From positions 1 to 64,000 of the forward strand of contig JAICXX010000003.1 in NCBI GenBank assembly GCA_025934485.1: a stretch of DNA of 64,000 nt, read 5' to 3'. This stretch comes from Chitinophagaceae bacterium. Its GTDB lineage: Bacteria > Bacteroidota > Bacteroidia > Chitinophagales > Chitinophagaceae. Each line of letters begins with the position of its first letter. Position 1 is the stretch's first letter. Below the pieces are notes generated by a model that saw only the letters and a list, made by a program, of their open reading frames with translations, did no database searches and was not told the DNA's origin. Shown piece after piece: positions 15,595-25,434 of this stretch. The position numbers were made by a program, and so were the translations under genes.

Positions 15595-18006
15595 ATGATT
15601 AAAAACTTCTTTCTCATCGCCTTCCGGAATATTTTCAAACACAAGGTATTTTCCTTCATCAATATCTTCGGCCTGGCCATCGGCATTGCCGCCAGCCTGC
15701 TGATCTTTCAATATGTCCGTTTCGAACTCAGCTATGATCGCTTTGAAGCCAACTCGGATCGCATCTATCGCATCCAGCTCGATCGCTACAACCAGGGCAA
15801 GCTCAGCACCCAATGGGCCGCCGGCGCCGCCGGCATCGGCCCCATCGTCAAAGACGCCTTCCCCGAAGTAGAATCGTTGGCCCGGCTACGCCCCACCAAT
15901 GGCATCGTTGCCTATAAGAACCTGGAATTCCGCGAAGAAAAGCTCTTCTTCGCCAACGACAATTTCCTGCCCATGTTCTCCTATTCCGCAATCGAAGGTT
16001 CCATCCACGGCGCCTTAGCCGACGTGAATACAGCCGTGCTCACCGCAACAGCCGCCAAAAAATATTTCGGCAACGAAAATCCCCTGGACAAGATCATTAC
16101 CGTTAACAAAGCAGCCAGTTACAAGATCACCGCCGTTGTCCCCGACCCGCCCGCGAATACCCATCTGAAATTCAGCATCCTGCTTTCCTTTGCCTCGTTC
16201 GTTGCCCAACGCGGGCCAGAAGTCAATACCACGATCAATTGGGACGGATTCTTCGCCTACATCCTCCTGCGTCCCGGTACGAATCCCAAACTTCTCGAAA
16301 AAAAGATCGCCGCCCTCGTGCAGACGAAATGGAGCGACGACATGAAGAAAAACGGGTGGAATATGGTCTACCATCTGCAAGCCCTCCCCGATATCCATCT
16401 TACCTCGCACTATATGCATGAAGCCGAAACTAACGGCGACGGCAAAGCCGTTTACTTCCTGCTGGTCATCGCCATGTTCATCATCGGCATCGCGTGGATC
16501 AACTACATCAATCTCGCCACCGCCCGGTCGATACACCGGGCAAAAGAGACCGGCATCCGCAAGACCCTCGGATCCCTCCGCTGGCAACTGATCGTTCAAT
16601 TCCTCTTCGAATCGCTCCTGATCAATACCCTCGCCGTCATCCTGGCCTTCCTGCTGATCCTCGTCTGCCTCCCCGCCTTTAACGCCGTCGCCGGCAAAAG
16701 CCTCAGCCTGGCCCTGCTCGCGACCGGCGGATTCTGGACTAACCTCGCCATCCTTTTCATCTTTGGCACTATCCTCTCCGGCTTCTACCCGGCCTTCGTA
16801 CTCTCGTCTTTCAAACCCATAAGTGTATTAAAAGGCAAACTCGCCGCCACCACGCACGGCGCCCTGCTCCGCCAGTCGCTCGTCGTCATCCAGTTCATGG
16901 CCTCCGTTCTCCTCATGGTCGGTACCTTCACCGTCTACCGGCAACTGCATTTTATGCAACACCAGGACCTCGGCGTCAAAACGGCCCAGACACTCGTCGT
17001 CAAAGGTCCGCGTGTCCTCGACTCCACCTATGACAACCAGCTCTCTAATTTCCGCACCGAGGTCTTACGCATCCCGGGCGTCAGCGAGGTCGCCGCCTCC
17101 ACGCAGGTTCCCGGCGAAAAGGTCGACTGGAATGCCGGCGGCATCCGGCTCGTGGGGGCCGACGAAACCGAGTCCCGCCAATACCGTGTCATAGGCATCG
17201 ACTACGACTTCCTCGATGCATATGGCCTTAAATTGCTCGCCGGCCGCAACTTCTCCCACGAGATGAGCACGGACACTGCCGCGGTACTTTTCAACGAAGC
17301 GGCCATAGAACAATTGGGCTATCGCACACCGCAAGAAGCCCTCGATAAACGCATCGAATTCTGGGGGAAACAATATACCATCGTCGGCGTCGTCACCAAC
17401 CATCACCAGGAATCGCTCCGCGAAGCCTACGACGCCCACATCTTCCGCCTCATCCCCGATGCCGAAGGCTACTACTCGATAAAACTATCGCGCAATAGCG
17501 ATACCTGGACCAACACCATAGCCTCGGTCAAACAGCAATACAAAGCATTCTTCCCCAATAACCCCTTCGATTATTTCTTCCTCGACGACCACATCGCCGA
17601 ACAATACAAGGCCGACCAGCAGTTTGGCCAGACCTTTAGCCTCTTCGCGGGTCTCGCCATCTTCGTCTCCTGCCTCGGGCTCCTCGGCCTGGCATCCTTC
17701 GTCACCAGCCAGCGCACCAAGGAGATCGGCATCCGCAAGGTCATGGGCGCCCCCGTCCCCAGCATCCTCGTACTGCTCACCCGGGATTTCCTTCGCCCGA
17801 TCCTGCTGGCCTTCCTCCTCGCCACCCCCATAACCTGGTACGTCCTCGGAAAATGGCTGGAAAACTACGCCTTCCGCATTCCCCTGACACCTTGGCTGTT
17901 CCTCGGGCCTATCGCGCTGATCCTCGTCGTAGCCCTGCTGACCATCACGACCCAAACCCTCGGCGCAGCCACCGCCAACCCGGTGAAAAGTCTGAGGACC
18001 GACTAG
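15595..18006 (+). CDS. FtsX/MacB-type ABC permease 4 of 7
   Basis: Permease of 803 residues, double FtsX architecture. N-terminus MIKNFFLIAFRNIFKHKVFS, TM1 at about 22-40, periplasmic motif AKKYFGNENPLDK. Coupling motifs are AKETGIRKTLGS near 315 (Thr and Ser where most copies have Val and Ala) and TKEIGIRKVMGA near 707. C-terminus NPVKSLRTD. Resembles permease 2 most closely. An ECF-like motif in the 53-bp gap before it suggests that it can be transcribed independently; with the CGAC box ending 10 bp before the ATG, such a message would be almost leaderless. Confidence 0.93.
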   Translation: MIKNFFLIAFRNIFKHKVFSFINIFGLAIGIAASLLIFQYVRFELSYDRFEANSDRIYRIQLDRYNQGKLSTQWAAGAAGIGPIVKDAFPEVESLARLRPTNGIVAYKNLEFREEKLFFANDNFLPMFSYSAIEGSIHGALADVNTAVLTATAAKKYFGNENPLDKIITVNKAASYKITAVVPDPPANTHLKFSILLSFASFVAQRGPEVNTTINWDGFFAYILLRPGTNPKLLEKKIAALVQTKWSDDMKKNGWNMVYHLQALPDIHLTSHYMHEAETNGDGKAVYFLLVIAMFIIGIAWINYINLATARSIHRAKETGIRKTLGSLRWQLIVQFLFESLLINTLAVILAFLLILVCLPAFNAVAGKSLSLALLATGGFWTNLAILFIFGTILSGFYPAFVLSSFKPISVLKGKLAATTHGALLRQSLVVIQFMASVLLMVGTFTVYRQLHFMQHQDLGVKTAQTLVVKGPRVLDSTYDNQLSNFRTEVLRIPGVSEVAASTQVPGEKVDWNAGGIRLVGADETESRQYRVIGIDYDFLDAYGLKLLAGRNFSHEMSTDTAAVLFNEAAIEQLGYRTPQEALDKRIEFWGKQYTIVGVVTNHHQESLREAYDAHIFRLIPDAEGYYSIKLSRNSDTWTNTIASVKQQYKAFFPNNPFDYFFLDDHIAEQYKADQQFGQTFSLFAGLAIFVSCLGLLGLASFVTSQRTKEIGIRKVMGAPVPSILVLLTRDFLRPILLAFLLATPITWYVLGKWLENYAFRIPLTPWLFLGPIALILVVALLTITTQTLGAATANPVKSLRTD

Positions 18007-18039
18007 GCCACCGGCCCCATCCGGCCCCCGCCCCGTCCC

Positions 18040-18053
18040 CCGGCCATGGCCGG
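18040..18053. repeat. GC-rich palindrome between permeases 4 and 5
   Basis: CCGGCCATGGCCGG, a perfect 14-bp palindrome in a C-rich stretch. A close relative, CCGGCCCATGGCCGG, occurs at 45075 and 45200, so this is one of the recurring intergenic palindromes of the window. Confidence 0.6.
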
Positions 18054-18063
18054 CCGGCCCCAT

Positions 18064-18089
18064 GCAACATTCCAGTCGACACAAGCGAC
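18064..18089 (+). promoter_or_regulatory. ECF-like promoter motif ahead of permease 5
   Basis: GCAACATTCC at 18064 and CGAC at 18086-18089, 22 bases start to start, just ahead of the ATG at 18098. Identical spacing to the copy at 15559. Confidence 0.45.
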
Positions 18090-18097
18090 GTTAAGAT

Positions 18098-20485
18098 ATG
18101 CTCAAAAACTACCTGCGCACCGCGCTGCGCCACGTCACGCGCAACGCCACCACCAGCGGCCTCAACATCCTCGGCCTCGCCGTCGGCATGACCGCCGCCA
18201 TCCTTATCTTTCTCTGGGTAGACAATGAACTCACCTACGACTCCTACCACCCCGACGCCACCCGGATCTACCGTCTTACCACACACTATACCCACGCCCA
18301 ATGGGTCTGGCCCAGCACCGCCTATCCCCTCGCCCAACACCTGCAGACCGATCTGCCTGCCGTCACCGCGGTCGCCTGCATCCAGCCCGCCTATCAAACC
18401 AATATCCATCTCGACAACGACATCATCGCAGAAAGAAAAGGCGCCTATGTCGACAATAGCTGGTTCTCGCTTTTCCACTACGATTTCGTCGCGGGTAGCC
18501 CCACCGGCTTCGGAGAAAACCGCATCATCCTCACCGAATCAAAAGCCAAAAAATATTTCGGCAATACCCATCCCATCGGGCAAACCCTCCGCATCGACTC
18601 GACGCCCTACCAGGTCACCGGCATCATCCGTGACAACCCCGCCAACTCGAGCTTCCAGTTCGATATCCTGAGGTCAGTCGATGCCTTGCTCGCCGATCCT
18701 GAAAGCCAAAAGAATGCCCTCAACTGGAACAACTATAATTTCCAGGTCTACATAAAATGTCGCTCCGCCGCTGATCCGGCCGCCATAGGTCAAACCGCCA
18801 CCTCCATCCTGCATACGAACAATCCCCCATCCCGCGAGAACACCATTAGCCTCACCCCGCTAAAGGCGATCCATTTCGAAAGCGATCTTACCTTCAGCGA
18901 CCACTTCACTCATACCAACAGCAAGACCGTATATACCTTTAGTATCCTCGGCGTCCTGCTCCTGCTCATTGCCTGCATCAACTATGTCAATCTCACCACG
19001 GCACGTGCAGGCGCCAGGGCCAAAGAGGTCGGCATCCGCAAGATCATCGGCGCCGCCAATAGCGGCCTCTTCGGCCAGTTCTTTTTCGAATCGATGGCCG
19101 TGAGCATCCTGTCACTGGCGTTGACCCTCCTCCTCCTGACCCTGGCCATGCCGCCATTCAGGACCCTGTCGGGCGCCGACATCCACAATCCGCTGGCCAA
19201 TGCCGATACCTGGAAGATCATCGCAGTCACCCTGCTCGCGGCCACCCTTCTCAACGGCGTCTACCCTGCCCTGTTATTATCCTCCTTCAAACCGCTTAAT
19301 ACCATCAAAAACGCAGTCGACATAAAATTCAAAGACATCACGCTGCGAAAGAGTCTCGTGGTCGTACAATTCACGTTCTCCGTTATTCTCATCAGTAGCA
19401 CCTTTGTCATCCGCCATCAGTTGCAATACATCCGGAAGACCAATCCCGGCTACGACCGCAGCCAGCTCTTTACCTTCCACCTGCCCTGGTCCCTGATCGC
19501 CCAAAAAACGCAGGAACAAACAAAAGCCAAGGCCGGCGCTATCAAACAACAATTGCTGACCCACCCCGCCATCACCGGCGTCAGCTTCGCCAGCGAGTCC
19601 ATCGTCAACATGAATAACTCGAACGAGGGTTCTGCTTACTGGGACGGCAAAGACCCGAACTTCGTCCCCGTCGTATTCCAGCTCTCCGCCGACGAAAGCT
19701 TCAGCACTACCGCAAAACTGGACCTCACACAGGGCCGCTGGTTCGACCCGCACCAACCCGCCGACCTCCACAACTTTGTCGTCAACGAAACCGCCATCGC
19801 CCGGTTCAATATCCGCAGACCCGTGATTGGCCAGCGCTTCTTCTTTCAGGGCGACACCGGCAGGATCATCGGCATCGTCAAAGACTTCCACTACGCAAGC
19901 ATGCACGAACAGATCAGCCCCCTCGTTATCATGAACCGACCCTCCTGGCAAAGCCTGGTCTATGTCAGGACTTCCCCCGGCAAGACCACCGAAGCCCTCG
20001 CCGCAGCCCGCGCCGTCTGGTCACAGCTCGTCCCAAATCAACCCTTCGATTATACCTTCCTCGACGAAAGCTTCGACAATCTCTATAAAACCGATACACG
20101 CACCTCCACCCTGATCCTCCTGTTCTCGGCGATCGCCGTCCTCATCTCCTGTCTGGGTCTGCTGGGTCTCGCCGCCTTCACCGCCCGGCAACGGGTAAAA
20201 GAGATCGGCATCCGCAAAGTCCTCGGCGCCACAGTAACCGACATCCTTACCCTGCTTTCCCGTGATTTCCTGAAACTCGTCCTGTTGTCGGTCCTCATCG
20301 CCACGCCCATCGCCTGGTGGGCCATGCACAGCTGGCTCGAAGACTTCGCCTATCATATTCCCCTGAGCGCATGGACCTTCGCTGCCGCGGGTCTGCTGGC
20401 CATCGGCATCGCCGTGCTGACCATCTCCTCCCAATCCCTTCGCGCCGCGCGCGCAAACCCCACGAAAAACCTACGGACGGACTAA
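18098..20485 (+). CDS. FtsX/MacB-type ABC permease 5 of 7
   Basis: Permease of 795 residues, double FtsX architecture. N-terminus MLKNYLRTALRHVTRNATTS, TM1 at about 21-40, AKKYFGNTHPIGQ in the first periplasmic domain. Coupling motifs are AKEVGIRKIIGA near 307 and VKEIGIRKVLGA near 700. The usual GRNF turn of the second periplasmic domain is GRWFDP here. C-terminus NPTKNLRTD. The 91-bp gap before it, the widest within the array, contains a GC-rich palindrome and an ECF-like promoter motif. It ends 29 bp before permease 6. Confidence 0.93.
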   Translation: MLKNYLRTALRHVTRNATTSGLNILGLAVGMTAAILIFLWVDNELTYDSYHPDATRIYRLTTHYTHAQWVWPSTAYPLAQHLQTDLPAVTAVACIQPAYQTNIHLDNDIIAERKGAYVDNSWFSLFHYDFVAGSPTGFGENRIILTESKAKKYFGNTHPIGQTLRIDSTPYQVTGIIRDNPANSSFQFDILRSVDALLADPESQKNALNWNNYNFQVYIKCRSAADPAAIGQTATSILHTNNPPSRENTISLTPLKAIHFESDLTFSDHFTHTNSKTVYTFSILGVLLLLIACINYVNLTTARAGARAKEVGIRKIIGAANSGLFGQFFFESMAVSILSLALTLLLLTLAMPPFRTLSGADIHNPLANADTWKIIAVTLLAATLLNGVYPALLLSSFKPLNTIKNAVDIKFKDITLRKSLVVVQFTFSVILISSTFVIRHQLQYIRKTNPGYDRSQLFTFHLPWSLIAQKTQEQTKAKAGAIKQQLLTHPAITGVSFASESIVNMNNSNEGSAYWDGKDPNFVPVVFQLSADESFSTTAKLDLTQGRWFDPHQPADLHNFVVNETAIARFNIRRPVIGQRFFFQGDTGRIIGIVKDFHYASMHEQISPLVIMNRPSWQSLVYVRTSPGKTTEALAAARAVWSQLVPNQPFDYTFLDESFDNLYKTDTRTSTLILLFSAIAVLISCLGLLGLAAFTARQRVKEIGIRKVLGATVTDILTLLSRDFLKLVLLSVLIATPIAWWAMHSWLEDFAYHIPLSAWTFAAAGLLAIGIAVLTISSQSLRAARANPTKNLRTD

Positions 20486-20514
20486 AAAACTTATCTTAGC
20501 TCAAAGGCCCATCC

Positions 20515-22890
20515 ATGAATATGATGTTCAAAACCCTCCTTCGTCAGCTCCGCAAATACCCGACATTCTCCCTGATCAATATCGGCGGCCTCGCCATCGG
20601 CATCGCCGCCTCCTTCGTCCTGCTGATCTATACCCAACGCGAGCTCACGGTCGACCACCAGTTCCGCGATGCGGACCGGATCGCCCGCATCTGCACCGAT
20701 TTCTACCACATGGGCCCCTTTGCCTTCAGCCAACCCATGATGCGCAACATCGTCATGGCAACTTGCAAAGACGTTGAGAACGCCACCGCCATCAACAGAA
20801 GCACCGACCTGGATGTCCGCACCAGCCTCAACGACCGCGCCTTCACCGGCAATGAATCCTATGATATCGATTCATCTTTCTTCCAGGTCTTTTCCTACGA
20901 GGCCGCCACAGGCTCCATCCCGGCACATGGCCTTGCACCCAATCAAACCATCCTCACCGCAGCCAAGGCCCGCCAGTTCTTCGGCTCGCAGAACTGCACC
21001 GGCAAAACACTCTATATCGGCAAAGAGAATACACCCTATACCGTCGTAGCCGTATTAGCCGAAACCACCGCCAAATCGCACCTCTTTCCCCAGATCTTTC
21101 TTCCCCGCAAATTCGATTCAGCCGAAAACTCCACTAACTGGGCCTCCTGTCTTTATTTTAACTATGTCAAGCTAAAACCGCAGGGCACGCTCGCCGGTCT
21201 CGAAGCCTGGCTGGCCCAGCTCCGCCGCAAGGTCATCTATCCCACCGTGGGAACCGCCCAGACCTGGGACGTATGGAACACAGCCAGCAATACCATCACC
21301 TTCCTGGTCCAGCCCCTCGAATCCATTCATTTCGACAATCGCGCGATCTTCGGCTTCACCGCCGGCGGCAACCTCACCCAGGTCCGCCTCCTCGGCTCCG
21401 TCGCCATCCTCCTGATCCTGCTGGCCATCATCAACTATATCAACCTCATCACCGCCCGGTCCTCCATCCGCGCCAAAGAGATGGGACTCAAAAAAACCTT
21501 TGGGGCACCCCGCCGCACCCTCATCGGTCAGGTCATCCGCGAATCCGTGATTTTCAGCGGTCTCGCCATGCTCCTCGCCTGCGGCCTGATCCAGGTCATT
21601 CTCTTTACTTACCAATATGTTACCGGTGCCGAGCTCACGGGGCCCATCCCCTTCCTCTCCGCCAACTACCTTTACCTGATCGCCTTTTCGCTCCTGGTAG
21701 GTATCCTGGCCGGAAGCTATCCCGCATTCTATCTCACGGGTGAGCGTAACCGCCTCACGATCCGCAGCAGCGGCACCGGCCGGGAACGCGCCGGCATCCG
21801 CAACGTACTCGTCACCCTGCAGTTCGTTATCGCCACCGGTCTCGTCTTCGTTTCCTTCATCGTCTACAGCCAGCTGCATTTCATGAAGAGCAAAGACAAA
21901 GGCTTCACCTCCCAGGGCCTCGTCATCATCAATAACACCGGGGAATTGGAAGACCACGCCGAAGCCTTCCGCCAGCTGGTCGCACAGCAGGCTGCAGTCG
22001 TCAGCACCAGCTTCTCGAACCGCGTCCCCGCCGGTAACACCGTCGCCATGGGAACCTATGAGATGCCCAAAACAAAAAAATGGCTCAGCATCCAGGAATT
22101 CGGCGCGGACGATCATTATCTCAACACCATGGGGATGCACCTGATCAGCGGCAGGAACTTCGAAAGAAGCCTGCTATCGGACACCAATTCGCTTATCCTT
22201 AACGAATCCGCCGTAGCCGCATTGGGCCTCTTCAACCCGGTGGGCACACTCATCAACGGCAGCGAACGCGTCATCGGCGTCGTCAAAGATTTCAACTACG
22301 CCTCGATGCGCGAAAAGATCGCCCCCGCCATCCTGCGCTTCAAACCCGCCGCCAACCGAACGCTCGTCATCCGCTTGCGGGGCGGCAACACCGCCGCCTT
22401 TATCGATTGGCTGCACGCCACCGGACATCGATTCATACCCGATGCCAAACTCGATATCAGCTTCCTCGACGATACCTTCGCTCATCTCGCGGACAAAGAA
22501 CGACGCCTCGGCGACGCCATCAGCTTCTTCACCATCCTGGCCATCATCCTCGCCGTACTCGGCCTCATAGGGCTAACACTTTTCACCATCGAACGCCGCA
22601 CCAGGGAGATCGGCATTCGCCGCGTCCTTGGCGCCACCGATCACAACATCCTCGCCCTCGTCTCGGGTAATTTCATCCGGCTCGGCGCCATCGCCAGCGC
22701 GATCGCCCTGCCCCTCAGCTGGTGGCTCATCGACCGCTGGCTCGACAACTATGCCTATCGGATATCTATAACCGCAGGCCCATTTCTTGAGACGTTAGCC
22801 CTGATCCTGGCGATCGCCTTGGCCGTCATCGGCATCCTCACCCTAAAAGCCATCACGGCCAACCCGGTGAAAAGTCTCAGAAGCGAATAA
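20515..22890 (+). CDS. FtsX/MacB-type ABC permease 6 of 7, most divergent copy
   Basis: Permease of 791 residues, the shortest of the array. The reading frame opens MNMMFKTLL; by comparison with the MLKN/MIKN starts of its paralogues, translation may really begin at the third or fourth codon. TM1 is at about 24-42. The coupling motifs deviate most: AKEMGLKKTFGA near 319 and TREIGIRRVLGA near 697. The conserved periplasmic YFGN is FFGS. The first half has an unusually long loop with two Trp (AQTWDVWNTAS). C-terminus NPVKSLRSE. Only 9 bp separate it from permease 7, so these two are surely co-translated. Confidence 0.92.
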   Translation: MNMMFKTLLRQLRKYPTFSLINIGGLAIGIAASFVLLIYTQRELTVDHQFRDADRIARICTDFYHMGPFAFSQPMMRNIVMATCKDVENATAINRSTDLDVRTSLNDRAFTGNESYDIDSSFFQVFSYEAATGSIPAHGLAPNQTILTAAKARQFFGSQNCTGKTLYIGKENTPYTVVAVLAETTAKSHLFPQIFLPRKFDSAENSTNWASCLYFNYVKLKPQGTLAGLEAWLAQLRRKVIYPTVGTAQTWDVWNTASNTITFLVQPLESIHFDNRAIFGFTAGGNLTQVRLLGSVAILLILLAIINYINLITARSSIRAKEMGLKKTFGAPRRTLIGQVIRESVIFSGLAMLLACGLIQVILFTYQYVTGAELTGPIPFLSANYLYLIAFSLLVGILAGSYPAFYLTGERNRLTIRSSGTGRERAGIRNVLVTLQFVIATGLVFVSFIVYSQLHFMKSKDKGFTSQGLVIINNTGELEDHAEAFRQLVAQQAAVVSTSFSNRVPAGNTVAMGTYEMPKTKKWLSIQEFGADDHYLNTMGMHLISGRNFERSLLSDTNSLILNESAVAALGLFNPVGTLINGSERVIGVVKDFNYASMREKIAPAILRFKPAANRTLVIRLRGGNTAAFIDWLHATGHRFIPDAKLDISFLDDTFAHLADKERRLGDAISFFTILAIILAVLGLIGLTLFTIERRTREIGIRRVLGATDHNILALVSGNFIRLGAIASAIALPLSWWLIDRWLDNYAYRISITAGPFLETLALILAIALAVIGILTLKAITANPVKSLRSE

Positions 22891-22899
22891 ACGTGTCTC

Positions 22900-25344
22900 A
22901 TGATAAAAAACTATTGGCGCACCGCCCTGCGCAACCTTTGGCACACAAGGACCTTTTCCATCATCAATATCTTCGGTCTCGCCATTGGACTTTGCGCCGC
23001 CCTGGTGATCTGGCTCGTCGTCCATTTCGACCTCGGCTTCGAGAACTTCCGGCCGGAGAGAGACCGTATCCACCGCATCGTCCTCGACGCCAATTTTTCG
23101 GGCGAGACCTTTCACATGGCCGGCGTTCCCTTCGCGATGCCCGCCGCCATCGCGACAGAACTCACCGGCATAAAAAATGTTACCCCCATCTATTTCACCA
23201 GCCTCGAGGTAGCGATCCCGCGCCCCGGCCAGTCCAATCCCACCGTGTTCAAAGGCCCAAACCGCACGGTCTATACCAATGCCCATTATTTTTCGCTCTT
23301 TCATTCCTATACCTGGCTTGCCGGCTCGGCCACGCCGCTCGATGCCCCCTATCACACCGTGCTTACAAAAAGCCGAGCCGCCACCTACTTCCCCGGTCTT
23401 AACCCCACCGAGATCATCGGCAAGACCATCACCTACAACGATAGCCTCAACGCCATTGTCTGCGGCATTGCCAGCGACCCACCCGCGAACACCGACCTCG
23501 ATTGGAACGAATTCGTATCCATCTCCACCCTCGCACATACGAACACCCGCTATGCCGATCCTAACGAATGGGGCAATTTCACCGACGCCTCCGAATGCTT
23601 TTTCGAGCTGGCGCCCGGCATCCAACCCGCTGCCATCGAGAGCCAGCTCATCAGGCTCTGGAAAAAACACGCCGCCGACGCCGGACCCGGCAACAGCTAT
23701 AACTGGCGTCTGCAGCCCCTCAGCGATCTCCACTTCAACCCTTTCTATACGCCCTTCTACCACCGCACCGCCCATAAACCCACACTCTATGGTTTGATGC
23801 TGGTAGCCGTCTTCCTGCTGGCCCTCGGGTGCATCAATTTTATCAACCTCACAACGGCTAACGCCTCACGCCGCGCCCGCGAGATCGGCGTCCGCAAGAC
23901 CTTTGGCAGCTCCCGCTCCCAGCTTCTCTTACAATTCCTCGGCGAGACCTTCCTGCTCACCATGCTGAGCCTCACCTTATCCCTCGCCCTCACGCCCTGG
24001 CTCCTCCGCGCATTCTCGGATTTCATCCCGCGGGATCTGCATTTCAATTTCTTCCATCAGCCCGCCCTATGGCTGTTCCTGCTGATGCTGCTCCTCGCCG
24101 TGACCCTCCTCGCGGGATTCTACCCGTCATGGATACTTGCCCGGCTCCAGCCTATCCAGGTGCTCAGAAATCAGCCGGTCGCCGGCGCAACATCCCGCCG
24201 CGCGGTACTCCGCAAGATCTTAACGGTCTTTCAGTTCACCGTCGCCCAGGCCTTTATTATCGCCACCGTCATCGTGGGACACCAACTGCACTATTCCCTC
24301 ACCGCCGACCTGGGCTTTAAAAAGGACGCCATCGTCAACCTCGAAACCCCCTATACCGCCGACGCCGCCGACAACAAACGTTTCCTCTTGCTGGACCGCA
24401 TCCGGAACCTGCCCGGAATAGAACGCGCCGGCATCGGCGGCATCGCTCCTTCCGGCGAATACCCGAACACCAGCGAATTCACCTATACAAACGGCACACA
24501 GAAACGGGACATGCAGCTCGAGCTCCGCGACGGCGACAGCAATTATATCCGCATCTATCATCTCCAGCTTCTCGCCGGCCGTAACCTGCGGCCCAGTGAC
24601 AGCAGCACCGAGTTGATCATCAACCGGTCGTTATGCACCTTTCTCGGTTTTAGAAACCCCGCCGATGCCATCGGCAAGATCCTGCTGAACGGCAGCCAGC
24701 CGGTTCCCATCGTGGGCGTCATAACGGATTTTCACCAGGCAGGCATGCATACCCTGATAAAACCGCTGGTCCTTACCTGGTCGAACAAAGACCAGTTCAC
24801 GATCCATATTGCCCTCCGGCCCCAGACACCGGATGGCGCCGGCTGGAAAACAACCATGGCGCTGGTGGAAAAAACCTATCGGGAAACTTATCCCGGCCGG
24901 AACTTCGACTTCGCCTTCCTGGACGACGTCATCGCCAAATATTATGTGGCCGAGCAACAGCTGTCCACGCTGCTCCGCTGGGCCACCGGCCTCACGATCT
25001 TCATCAGCTGCCTCGGCCTGGCCGGCCTGGTCATCTTCACGACCAACGCCCGCACCAAAGAGATAGGTATCCGAAAGGTTTTGGGAGCACCCGTCGCCAC
25101 CATTATCGCCCTGCTTTCCAAAGAATTCGTAAAATTGCTGCTCATCGCCTTCGCCATCGCCGCGCCGGCAGCCTGGTGGGCCATCCACAAATGGCTCGAA
25201 AGCTTCGCTTACCGCGCACCGGTAAGCGGGTGGACCTTCGCCCTCGCCGGCCTAACGATGATGGGCATTGCCCTGCTGACGATGAGCATCCGCACCATCC
25301 GGGCGGCCACGGCCAATCCGGTGGACGCATTACGTACAGATTAG
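22900..25344 (+). CDS. FtsX/MacB-type ABC permease 7 of 7
   Basis: Permease of 814 residues, the last of the tandem array. TM1 at about 22-42. Coupling motifs are AREIGVRKTFGS near 325 (the lysine of the usual AKE replaced by Arg) and TKEIGIRKVLGA near 718. The periplasmic YFGN motif is altered to YFPG with an insertion after it. C-terminus NPVDALRTD. The stop codon overlaps the edge of regulatory module copy B: the first TGTATC site begins at 25345, the very next base, so the array ends exactly where the second transcription unit begins. Confidence 0.93.
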   Translation: MIKNYWRTALRNLWHTRTFSIINIFGLAIGLCAALVIWLVVHFDLGFENFRPERDRIHRIVLDANFSGETFHMAGVPFAMPAAIATELTGIKNVTPIYFTSLEVAIPRPGQSNPTVFKGPNRTVYTNAHYFSLFHSYTWLAGSATPLDAPYHTVLTKSRAATYFPGLNPTEIIGKTITYNDSLNAIVCGIASDPPANTDLDWNEFVSISTLAHTNTRYADPNEWGNFTDASECFFELAPGIQPAAIESQLIRLWKKHAADAGPGNSYNWRLQPLSDLHFNPFYTPFYHRTAHKPTLYGLMLVAVFLLALGCINFINLTTANASRRAREIGVRKTFGSSRSQLLLQFLGETFLLTMLSLTLSLALTPWLLRAFSDFIPRDLHFNFFHQPALWLFLLMLLLAVTLLAGFYPSWILARLQPIQVLRNQPVAGATSRRAVLRKILTVFQFTVAQAFIIATVIVGHQLHYSLTADLGFKKDAIVNLETPYTADAADNKRFLLLDRIRNLPGIERAGIGGIAPSGEYPNTSEFTYTNGTQKRDMQLELRDGDSNYIRIYHLQLLAGRNLRPSDSSTELIINRSLCTFLGFRNPADAIGKILLNGSQPVPIVGVITDFHQAGMHTLIKPLVLTWSNKDQFTIHIALRPQTPDGAGWKTTMALVEKTYRETYPGRNFDFAFLDDVIAKYYVAEQQLSTLLRWATGLTIFISCLGLAGLVIFTTNARTKEIGIRKVLGAPVATIIALLSKEFVKLLLIAFAIAAPAAWWAIHKWLESFAYRAPVSGWTFALAGLTMMGIALLTMSIRTIRAATANPVDALRTD

Positions 25345-25382
25345 TGTATCAAAATCGTACACTTTTTGTATCGAAAGCGGAC
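25345..25382 (+). promoter_or_regulatory. Tandem TGTATC operator sites, copy B
   Basis: TGTATCAAAATCGTACA at 25345 and TGTATCGAAAGCGGAC at 25367, 22 bp apart as in copy A. The first site, with the flanking G, forms the dyad GTGTA..TACAC (25344-25362). 32 of 38 positions match copy A at 5638-5675, although the sequence between operator and promoter-like element does not. Confidence 0.6.
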
Positions 25383-25434
25383 CCAATCCTCCGGCTGATC
25401 GGCACAAAAACCTGCCTATCAACCAATTGCAAAC

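Noticed and set aside
8237-25344. Permease array as a mobile element or an assembly duplication
   Set aside because: The seven copies are clearly divergent throughout, gaps differ in length, and no transposase, integrase, flanking inverted repeats or tRNA is present.
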